In this document: positions 1-6,277 of the stretch, in pieces
Position numbering within the stretch: position 1 is the stretch's first letter
Layout: every line of letters begins with the position of its first letter
Origin: Bacteroidales bacterium
Lineage (GTDB): Bacteria > Bacteroidota > Bacteroidia > Bacteroidales > Muribaculaceae
NCBI GenBank assembly: GCA_900767075.1
Contig: CAAFXX010000025.1
Coordinates: forward strand, 1 to 8,370
Direction of reading: 5' to 3'
DNA length: 8,370 nt
The notes under the pieces: generated by a model
Databases searched by the model: none
The model's input: only the letters and a program-made list of their open reading frames with translations
What the model was told of the DNA's origin: nothing
Made by a program: the position numbers and the translations under genes

Positions 1-425
1 ACAATACATATAGAATAATCGATGAAGAAGGAACCATTGTTCGTGAGTTCGGACCTTATCCTGATAACGATAATAAAGTGTATGAAGAAAATGTCACGCT
101 TGAGGTCGATAAAGTTTATGGCTTTGAAGTATGCGATAAATGGGGCGATGGAATTTTTCATCCCAGAGGCAATGTCAAGATTTACGATAATCAGGGTGCT
201 TTGGTAAGCCAGATGATGGAAATTTCTGATTACGGATGCCGTGTGTTCTTCCGTACGCATAATAAATCCGGAATAGACGGGGCAATTAGAGATAAAGGTA
301 TTGTGAATGAAATATTTCATGATGTCACTGGCCGTACAATCAAAGGTACTGAAAAGGGAGTGGTAATTGTGACTTCCATTTATTCAGATGGCAGCTCCAA
401 AACTTTCAAACGAATCAACAAATAA
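1..425 (+). CDS. 3' end of a secreted protein with a T9SS type A-like C-terminal domain (5' end outside window)
   Basis: The reading frame is open from base 3 to the TAA at 423-425 and has no convincing start, so this is the last 140 codons of a longer gene. Two parts can be seen. The first, about bases 100-290, carries Y-G-F-E-V-C-D-K-W-G-D-G-I followed by G-N-V-K-I-Y-D-N-Q-G. This resembles a small beta domain with a 'Y-x-F-x-V-x-D-x-W-G-D-G-I' signature that is common near the C-termini of secreted Bacteroidota proteins, often behind enzymes or adhesins. The second, from about base 312, reads I-F-H-D-V-T-G-R, then K-G-V-V-I-V and a final K-R-I-N-K. This matches the pattern of T9SS type A sorting domains ('hydrophobic-x-D-x-x-G-R ... 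G-x-Y-I-V ... K'). The protein is therefore probably secreted and surface attached or released. Its catalytic or binding part lies upstream and cannot be seen. A GTG at 78 could pose as a start, but the frame continues unbroken through it with similar sequence, so I reject it. The next gene starts 84 bases on, with no terminator hairpin between. Confidence 0.85.
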   Translation, partial: NTYRIIDEEGTIVREFGPYPDNDNKVYEENVTLEVDKVYGFEVCDKWGDGIFHPRGNVKIYDNQGALVSQMMEISDYGCRVFFRTHNKSGIDGAIRDKGIVNEIFHDVTGRTIKGTEKGVVIVTSIYSDGSSKTFKRINK

Positions 426-509
426 TGGTAGAAGATTAAAGCATTACATTGGTTTAATTGGCTTTAAGGATCTTATCCGGAATCTTATTAACATTAAAAA
501 TATAATATT

Positions 510-2219
510 ATGAAGAAAGCTTTACTTGTTGCGGCGGTGACGGCGGTAAGCGCCTTTACTGCAATGGCAGATTGGGGAACCAACGTTTCCGATCAGATTG
601 CAATGTTTCCGACTGGAACCATTTCATATGGACTCGACGTACAGCCCACCCCTGAAGGAGGGGCATGGGGTGTAATTTATCATCCTAATTTAAAAAATGC
701 AGAGGGTGAGACAGATATAAAAAATGTGATTTATGAATATCGAGTTCAGTGCTGGGATAAGAACGGGAATGCATTGTTTCCCGAAGAAGGACTGTTGGTA
801 AGTGATTTCAATAATAAATCTTATACTGTTGTCAATAATTATCTCAGTGTTGATGCCGAAGGAAATGCAATATTGGCAGTGATGGATTGTCGCAATTCAA
901 ATTCACAGTATTCATCATATACCGCTTATAAAATTTCTCAAAAGGGTGAGATGTTATGGGGAGAAGAGGGAATGCCGATTTCCGACCCTCTGAGCCCGCA
1001 ACTTTTTTCCGCAATGATCACGGGAGTTCCGATGGAGGATGGATCAGTAATGTTCTCGTGGATTGGCAGCAATGATGCAGAAGGTGGCACAAATGTCTAT
1101 CTCCAGCGTCTTGATAAAAACGGTAAAACATGCTGGGACGAGAAGAAAGTTGCGTTGCTTGATGATGAATGTTCGAATCCTTATCTCGTATATTCCGGAG
1201 ACAATACCTGCATTCTCGTTTATTCACGCACTGCCTCCCAGATAATATACGCAAGAAAGATAGACTTCGAGGGTGAAAACGTCTGGGGAAAGGATACCCG
1301 CGTCTATCGAGGTGGTTGGGGATCGATTCCCATCCATACTCTTATAAGTGTTGTCCCTTCAGGTGACGGCGGTGCTTTGATCAGCTGGAACGATGACCGT
1401 AACAATACTAATATCGAGGATCCATATCTATTTTATCTTAAACCGGATGGAAAAATCGGTTTCCAGTCTGCTTCTGAGGAAGGGGACGTAAAACTCGGAT
1501 ATGCAAACAATAGGTCTTTTAATGTAAAGGCTGTTCCGGCTGCTGATGGTTCTGCTTTTTATGCAGCCTGGAGAGAAACATCTTCTTCCCAAGGTTTGCA
1601 AGGCTTGAGAATGCAGAAGCTGAATAAAACAGGAGAGTTGTTATGGGATGAAAACGGTTTGTCAATCGACCCGATGAGTGAAAAGAGTGTTGGATACATT
1701 TCACTCCAAAGTGCCGAGAGCGATAAAGTCATGCTTTTTTACATGAGATATTACAATTATTTCAATCAGGTTGGATATGCAAGCCTTCTTGATTCGAATG
1801 GTAAATTTGTATGGTCTGATTCTGGAATGACCCAGATTACTCCCGACAATCATAAGTCTTCGAACCTTCTGTCCATGCCTGTGCCGGGCAATGAGTCTTG
1901 GCTTTACTATTGGTCTGACGCTCCGGGTGAAGAAACAGAGACAGATGAGACCACATATAGAATGGGAAAACTCTATATCAGCGGCAATATCGGCGAAGAT
2001 AAATCCGCAGTATTTACACCGTTTATGAATGGTGGAAATGTTCGTTTTGATGGTGCGACCTTGTATTCAGATGGCAAAATAGCTACTGTTTATTCTCCTT
2101 CCGGTGTAGTGGTCAAGAAAGTCATTTTTAAAGACGGTGAAGCGAATCTTGATCTATACAAAGGACTGTATATGATAAGCATTGACGGTCAGAAGACTGT
2201 CAAGGTTGCAGTTCACTAA
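510..2219 (+). CDS. Secreted seven-repeat, probable beta-propeller protein with T9SS type A-like C-terminal domain
   Basis: This is a 569-residue protein that I do not recognise as a named family. Residues 1-20 form a Sec signal peptide: two lysines, a hydrophobic Leu/Val/Ala core, and probable cleavage after A-M-A before D21. Residues 77-443 hold seven repeats of the form hydrophobic-D-x-x-G-x-x-x-W. The glycines are at 86, 146, 205, 255, 314, 375 and 431, each with an aromatic residue exactly four places later (F90, W150, W209, W259, F318, W379, W435). Between them lie strands such as G-D-G-G-A-L-I-S-W-N-D-D-R (residues 285-297). Seven blades of 50-61 residues fit a beta-propeller, which is an inference. 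The tail (about 509-569) contains V-Y-S-P-S-G-V-V-V-K and Y-K-G-L-Y-M-I-S-I-D-G, like a T9SS type A sorting domain. The ATG at 510 is chosen because it directly precedes the signal peptide. It is preceded by an A-rich stretch and no Shine-Dalgarno sequence, as is usual in Bacteroidota. No catalytic motif is visible, so binding or scaffolding is as likely as enzymatic activity. Confidence 0.9.
   Translation: MKKALLVAAVTAVSAFTAMADWGTNVSDQIAMFPTGTISYGLDVQPTPEGGAWGVIYHPNLKNAEGETDIKNVIYEYRVQCWDKNGNALFPEEGLLVSDFNNKSYTVVNNYLSVDAEGNAILAVMDCRNSNSQYSSYTAYKISQKGEMLWGEEGMPISDPLSPQLFSAMITGVPMEDGSVMFSWIGSNDAEGGTNVYLQRLDKNGKTCWDEKKVALLDDECSNPYLVYSGDNTCILVYSRTASQIIYARKIDFEGENVWGKDTRVYRGGWGSIPIHTLISVVPSGDGGALISWNDDRNNTNIEDPYLFYLKPDGKIGFQSASEEGDVKLGYANNRSFNVKAVPAADGSAFYAAWRETSSSQGLQGLRMQKLNKTGELLWDENGLSIDPMSEKSVGYISLQSAESDKVMLFYMRYYNYFNQVGYASLLDSNGKFVWSDSGMTQITPDNHKSSNLLSMPVPGNESWLYYWSDAPGEETETDETTYRMGKLYISGNIGEDKSAVFTPFMNGGNVRFDGATLYSDGKIATVYSPSGVVVKKVIFKDGEANLDLYKGLYMISIDGQKTVKVAVH
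738..1838 (+). repeat. Seven-fold protein repeat, about 58 residues per unit
   Basis: Within the preceding gene, residues 77-443 show seven copies of a strand-turn-strand motif: Y-x-x-x-hydrophobic-D-[KES]-x-G-x-x-x-[WF], usually followed by acidic residues and a glycine. The conserved glycines are spaced 60, 59, 50, 59, 61 and 56 residues apart. The copies have diverged strongly at DNA level, so this is an old protein-fold repeat and not a recent tandem duplication. The motif faintly recalls the delta-60 type repeat (L-D-x-x-G-x-L-D-x-x-F-G), but the match is too loose to assign. Confidence 0.75.
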
Positions 2220-2245
2220 TAATAATCAATTACAATAATAATCAA
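2218..2245 (+). repeat. Perfect 12-base direct repeat in the gap between two secreted-protein genes
   Basis: AATAATAATCAA occurs at 2218-2229 and again at 2234-2245, a 16-base period. The first copy overlaps three consecutive in-frame stop codons (TAATAATAA, 2217-2225) that end the 569-residue protein. The second copy leaves only 7 bases before the next start codon. It may be simple low-complexity DNA, or it may keep the initiation region of the next gene unstructured. I see no regulator site that it matches. Confidence 0.6.
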
Positions 2246-2252
2246 GTTTGTT

Positions 2253-5009
2253 ATGAAAAAAACTGTTTTGGTATTGGTAGCAATGGCCCTTGTATCTGCA
2301 GGGGCATCTGCCCAAGCTGTTTATGGATGCTTGCCGTCAGGGTCGGCGGGAACCTATGTGCCATTGGAAAACGGCACGGTAATCTATGATGGTGCTTCAG
2401 CTTCCGAGGATATCAAGGGAGACAATCTTGAAGGAAAAATTCTTATTCCAGAAGGGATTGTCACAGCTGACCAGACGAATGTGAAAGGCTGGGATATAGG
2501 CTTCAATTATAGTTTTGCAGGAAAGAAGGTATCACAATTTGTAGTGTCGGGAAGCGGATATGTAGCTTTTGGCGATGCCGAGGTGAGTGTTACCCCAGAC
2601 ACTCGGGTTTTCTATGAAGACTCGAATATGCTTGCGGCAGGATGTACTCCTCAACGTGGATTATCCGGATTGGATAATACGAAGATTTCTTACGGAGTTG
2701 AAGACTCGGATATAGAAAAAACTCTTGTAGTGCAGTATGAAAATTATGGAGTATATACATCTTTCTTCGGGGATCCCAGCCCTGTCAACATGCAGTTAAG
2801 ATTCAAGGAAGATGGCTCGTGGAGTGTCGTTTTCTCAGGCCTGTCGGCTTTCGAAGACATGAACGGGAAATTTTACTGCGGAATGTGTGCGGACAATAAA
2901 CACATTTATATAGATGATACAATTCAGGAGTTTGTTGTAAATAGACGAAGCTCAGGATTGCTTGATGTGCCGTCTACAACTCCTGATGGCTATACCGTTA
3001 CATTCGCAGCTCCTATAGACTGTAAAATGCCTGCTGCAGGTCCCTCTGATCTTATACTGACATCAACATCGACCTCAGTTTCCGGTTCATTTACCGGGAC
3101 CGACTCCGCAGATACATATCTTGTTGTCTATTCTAAAAATGCAACCGAGTGGAATCCTGTTGACGGAACGTATTACGAAGCAGGGAGTGTAGTTGAAGAT
3201 GTGACAATTTCATATTTCGGATTTGAAACGGAATTTGAGGATGTTAATCTCGACGGCGGAGAAAAATTGTATTATAAGGTTTATGCAGTAAGCTCTTATG
3301 GCCTGAATGGACCTGTCTATAATATGACAGATGTGTTGACCGGCAGCACGGCAACATTGCCGTCCGGTCCTCAAGCTGAATTAAAGAGTGTCGGACTGGA
3401 TACCGCCGTCTTGACAGTTACCGGCAATAATAAGGGAGACAATGTGATGGTTCTTCTTACAGATTATTGCTTCCGTGACAGATTTGGCGACAAGGGGCTG
3501 TTCGGTAGGTTATCCGGTAGTTTGGCTGTTGGAGACACTCTCGCAATACCTGAAGATTATGAGGCTGAATATCCCGTGGATGTAATGCCAGCACCTTTGA
3601 ACGGTGGAGTCGTGGCTTATGCGGGACCGGCAGGGGAGGGGGAATTGAAAGGGCTGAAGCCTTCCACTCTTTATTTCTATGCTGTCTATTCATATGATGC
3701 CAATAATAATTATTCATCAGATGCTGTGGGTGGAGAGGCATTTACAGTGATAGAGGCACCATATGACGGCAATACAGACAACTTCCCGCGTTATACATTG
3801 CCTCAGGGCTGGTCTACAAATGATGGAATGGTTAACTTCCGTGATGATGCATATTATGACAGAAGTGAATCTAAGCCTTCTCAGGGAACTCAGATTATTC
3901 AACAGAATGCACGGGTAAATCGCGGAAGTGCTGACGGTGTCACTACTTGGCTTGCCACATCGCCTATAAAGATAACGGATCGTCATATTATGGCCAAGTA
4001 TGACTATTGCATGACGGAGTCTCCTAATCGTTTCTCGACGAATGCATATAACAAATGGGCTGAAAATGACTCTCTGTTAATACAGGTCAGCGAGGACAAT
4101 GGACTGAATTGGAATACTCTTGCCAAATATGATGAAAACAATCATCCTCAGCAGGACACAATTTACAGTTATGTCTCAATAGAGGCAGATCTTAATGCCT
4201 ATAGAGACAAGACGATTCTTTTGAGATTGGCATGGACCACTCATTCTTTGTCGCCATTCGGAACGAATATCTATGTAGATCGGATTTCACTGCAAAAGGG
4301 GGATTTCCCTGATGTCCCGGAAGTATCTGTAGGAACTGTGACATATGATACTGCCGTTTTGACATGGAAATCGACTCAGAATGATTATGAAGTGGCATAT
4401 AGGGCTGATAGTGAGGAAGAATATACAACTCTCAAGGTAACCGGCGCTACTACGATTACTCTGAAAGATCTAATTCCGGAAACAAAATATGTTGCAAAAG
4501 TTCGAGGTATTCTTGCTGATAATCAGTACAGTGAATGGAGTGATTCCGTTACATTCACCACGGCAGATTGGCCGGAGGTAGAAGCTCCGACAGATTTGGC
4601 AAGCGATATGGAGGATTTCCAGAAAACACAATCTGCTAAATTGACTTGGAAGGCAACTGAGGATATGGAATCATTCGAAATCGCATATCGTATCGGCAGT
4701 TCGACAGAATGGATCTATAAGACATCTGATAAGCCCGAACTTATAATCGATGGTCTCGAATTCAGCACTCGTTATATCTGGAAAGTGCGTGCTTTCTGCA
4801 GCCATGACAGAGAAACGAATTATTCATATCAGGCGAACTTCACGACTCCGGATAAAGAGTCTGGCATAAGCGAAATTCTGAAAGGTGCCGGAAATATAGA
4901 TATATATTCCATTGAAGGAACAAAGGTTAACGTCAACAACGAAGTTCTTGAGCCGGGAGTATATGTAATAAAGACCGAAACTGAAACTCGAAGAATCCTT
5001 GTGAAATAA
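2253..5009 (+). CDS. Large secreted modular protein with fibronectin-III-like domains and T9SS type A-like C-terminal domain
   Basis: This is a 918-residue protein. Residues 1-20 are a Sec signal peptide with probable cleavage at A-S-A before Q21. Residues about 21-253 form a beta-rich region. Its W-D-I-G-F-N-Y-S-F-A-G-K-K followed by V-S-G-S-G-Y-V-A-F-G resembles the 'G-F-x-F-x-F-x-G ... S-x-G-x-h-x-F-G' (h = hydrophobic) sandwich seen in secreted Bacteroidota proteins. Residues about 257-370 and 371-500 look like divergent fibronectin-III domains (T-A-V-L-T-V-T; T-L-Y-F-Y-A-V-Y-S-Y-D). Residues about 505-683 look like a jelly-roll (cleaved-adhesin or MAM-like) domain: L-P-Q-G-W near the start, then W-L-A-T-S-P-I, then I-Y-V-D-R-I-S-L at the end. 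Two clear fibronectin-III domains follow at about 690-771 (A-V-L-T-W-K; L-I-P-E-T-K-Y-V-A-K-V-R) and 777-866 (A-K-L-T-W-K; L-E-F-S-T-R-Y-I-W-K-V-R). Residues 880-918 are a sorting-like tail (I-Y-S-I-E-G-T-K-V; L-E-P-G-V-Y-V-I-K). No protease active site is seen, so an adhesin or glycan-binding role is likely but unproven. The start lies 33 bases after the previous stop, which suggests co-transcription. Confidence 0.92.
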   Translation: MKKTVLVLVAMALVSAGASAQAVYGCLPSGSAGTYVPLENGTVIYDGASASEDIKGDNLEGKILIPEGIVTADQTNVKGWDIGFNYSFAGKKVSQFVVSGSGYVAFGDAEVSVTPDTRVFYEDSNMLAAGCTPQRGLSGLDNTKISYGVEDSDIEKTLVVQYENYGVYTSFFGDPSPVNMQLRFKEDGSWSVVFSGLSAFEDMNGKFYCGMCADNKHIYIDDTIQEFVVNRRSSGLLDVPSTTPDGYTVTFAAPIDCKMPAAGPSDLILTSTSTSVSGSFTGTDSADTYLVVYSKNATEWNPVDGTYYEAGSVVEDVTISYFGFETEFEDVNLDGGEKLYYKVYAVSSYGLNGPVYNMTDVLTGSTATLPSGPQAELKSVGLDTAVLTVTGNNKGDNVMVLLTDYCFRDRFGDKGLFGRLSGSLAVGDTLAIPEDYEAEYPVDVMPAPLNGGVVAYAGPAGEGELKGLKPSTLYFYAVYSYDANNNYSSDAVGGEAFTVIEAPYDGNTDNFPRYTLPQGWSTNDGMVNFRDDAYYDRSESKPSQGTQIIQQNARVNRGSADGVTTWLATSPIKITDRHIMAKYDYCMTESPNRFSTNAYNKWAENDSLLIQVSEDNGLNWNTLAKYDENNHPQQDTIYSYVSIEADLNAYRDKTILLRLAWTTHSLSPFGTNIYVDRISLQKGDFPDVPEVSVGTVTYDTAVLTWKSTQNDYEVAYRADSEEEYTTLKVTGATTITLKDLIPETKYVAKVRGILADNQYSEWSDSVTFTTADWPEVEAPTDLASDMEDFQKTQSAKLTWKATEDMESFEIAYRIGSSTEWIYKTSDKPELIIDGLEFSTRYIWKVRAFCSHDRETNYSYQANFTTPDKESGISEILKGAGNIDIYSIEGTKVNVNNEVLEPGVYVIKTETETRRILVK

Positions 5010-5029
5010 ATTTGTTAGGGATTATATTT

Positions 5030-5072
5030 GGAAGTGTGTCGTAAGGGAATTACGGCACACTTCCTTAGTTTT
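5030..5072 (+). terminator. Strong intrinsic terminator after the secreted-protein genes
   Basis: The arms GGAAGTGTGTCGTAA (5030-5044) and TTACGGCACACTTCC (5050-5064) pair over 15 positions with one G-U wobble (5039 with 5055). The loop is GGGAA (5045-5049). TTAGTTTT (5065-5072) follows on the + strand. It begins 20 bases after the stop of the 918-residue gene. The upstream flank reads A-rich and not T-rich on the - strand, so it should act on + strand transcripts only. Confidence 0.9.
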
Positions 5073-5086
5073 GAGGGGTCGGGCGG

Positions 5087-5118
5087 AACTATTTTGGATC
5101 GAGGGTACAAACTATTTT
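5087..5118 (+). repeat. 9-base direct repeat upstream of the L,D-transpeptidase promoter
   Basis: AACTATTTT occurs at 5087-5095 and 5110-5118, with starts 23 bases apart, about 40-70 bases upstream of the promoter's -33 box. A short inverted pair, CGGAAC (5084-5089) and GTTCCG (5149-5154), brackets the stretch. This layout could be an activator or operator site, but the region is AT-rich and such short matches may arise by chance. Confidence 0.35.
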
Positions 5119-5154
5119 ATTGCGAATTGTTTTATCCAATAAATGGAGGTTCCG

Positions 5155-5185
5155 TTTGAATATCGGGAATTAATGATTATCTTTG
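5155..5185 (+). promoter_or_regulatory. Bacteroidota-type sigma promoter for the transpeptidase-ftsK genes
   Basis: TTTG at 5155-5158 and TATCTTTG at 5178-5185 match the known Bacteroidota primary sigma consensus (-33 TTTG, -7 TAnnTTTG) without mismatch and with a 19-base spacer. The predicted transcription start is near 5190, giving a leader of about 110 bases before the ATG at 5304. It lies downstream of the terminator and faces the transpeptidase gene, which is where a promoter for an independent operon is expected. Confidence 0.8.
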
Positions 5186-5303
5186 CACTTTGAACGCTTG
5201 TGCGCCACGGCGTATAAGGGAAATTGCTCAGATGTATTTTACGACCAATAAGGATTGATTAAATTCTCGATGTTCCCAATATTGTGTAGAACGAGACACA
5301 GAT

Positions 5304-6269
5304 ATGAATGATTTGTTAAGACATACTTTTTGCGGATTTCTTGGCTTGTTGATTGTCCAGACTGTCATGACCACCGGATGCCGTCGAGCAAGCAATGAGG
5401 GAAATTCAACTATCGAAGAATTTAATGACACAACCCTTGTTACAGATACTTTGAAAGTCGACAGCGCCGAGCTGCGTCCGGCATTGCATTTTGAAACGGT
5501 TTCGGATTTACTGGAGTATATTCGTACTTCGGATGACAGGGCGGCATATCGCGAGGGAATCATCCCCCTTATCGCGGAACATTCGCTGGAGTATGCCAAC
5601 AAGCTTATGAACAATAAATTCGACCGCTTTATAATTGTCGATAAGGGTCGCATGAAAGTCATTCTTTACGATAAGTTCGGACGTCAGGAGAAAATCTACG
5701 GAATGGGCTGCGCGAAAAATTTCGGCACCAAGCACAAGAAAGCCGACTCGCGCACTCCCGAAGGTTTCTTTTCAGTGTCGGGCACTTACAACAGCACGGA
5801 CTGGCTTTTCCGCGACGATAACGGAAAGGTCTCGAAAAAGAAAGGACAGTTCGGACCCCGTTTCATACGTCTGATGATTCCCGGTACGTCGCAGATCGGC
5901 ATACACGGCACCTGCGCCCCTTGGTCGATAGGCGGCCGCGTGAGTCATGGCTGCATACGCATAACAAATGAAAATATACTCGAACTTGTAGATCTTGTGG
6001 CGGTCGGTATGCCCGTTATCGTTGTCCCCGGCAAGAGGGACATGCTTCAGAATAGAAGGGAAGGGTACGATATAACGTGGATTCCTTCCTCGATCAGCGC
6101 CAAACATCCATTGGAAGGATATGAGGAGCCTGAAGAGAAAGAGGAGACCGATGAAGAAAAGGATTCGATAGAAGCACCCGGCAACGTGGCTGCTCCCGAT
6201 TCCGTGAAGCCGCAGGAGGACACGGTGATCAAGACTGACACTTTGCCCAATCCTGATGAAATTGAATGA
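5304..6269 (+). CDS. Lipoprotein L,D-transpeptidase (YkuD domain)
   Basis: This 321-residue protein likely forms or edits peptidoglycan bonds in the periplasm. L,D-transpeptidases attack the L,D bond of tetrapeptide stems through a cysteine thioester and make 3-3 cross-links or attach other acceptors. Residues 1-25 look like a lipoprotein signal: R6 and H7, a hydrophobic stretch, then V-M-T-T-G before C26. The lipobox is weak, since threonine sits at -3. No acidic residues follow C26 closely (R-R-A-S-N-E), so the known surface-export signal of Bacteroidota lipoproteins is absent and a periplasm-facing position is favoured. The YkuD domain spans about 106-243: F-I-I-V-D-K-G-R-M-K-V-I-L-Y, R-T-P-E-G-F-F (150-156), I-G-I-H-G (198-202, H201), and S-H-G-C-I-R (214-219) with nucleophile C217. 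All catalytic residues are present. Residues 270-321 are an acidic, probably disordered tail (12 of 20 residues acidic at 271-290). An in-frame stop at 5256-5258, with no other start codon after it, fixes the ATG at 5304. The gene has its own promoter upstream, and ftsK begins 8 bases downstream. Confidence 0.93.
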   Translation: MNDLLRHTFCGFLGLLIVQTVMTTGCRRASNEGNSTIEEFNDTTLVTDTLKVDSAELRPALHFETVSDLLEYIRTSDDRAAYREGIIPLIAEHSLEYANKLMNNKFDRFIIVDKGRMKVILYDKFGRQEKIYGMGCAKNFGTKHKKADSRTPEGFFSVSGTYNSTDWLFRDDNGKVSKKKGQFGPRFIRLMIPGTSQIGIHGTCAPWSIGGRVSHGCIRITNENILELVDLVAVGMPVIVVPGKRDMLQNRREGYDITWIPSSISAKHPLEGYEEPEEKEETDEEKDSIEAPGNVAAPDSVKPQEDTVIKTDTLPNPDEIE

Positions 6270-6277
6270 AATCGAAC

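Noticed and set aside
78..80. GTG as start of a 115-residue protein
   Set aside because: The same frame is open with similar protein-like sequence back to base 3, so this is an internal valine codon of a gene that begins outside the window.
426..509. Promoter or terminator in the 84-base gap before the seven-repeat gene
   Set aside because: No TAnnTTTG box is present, and the only hairpin (GGAT-CTT-ATCC) has four pairs and no T tract.
5205..5224. Riboswitch or structured RNA in the transpeptidase leader
   Set aside because: Only a five-pair hairpin (TGCGC/GCGTA type) can be drawn, with no known riboswitch core.
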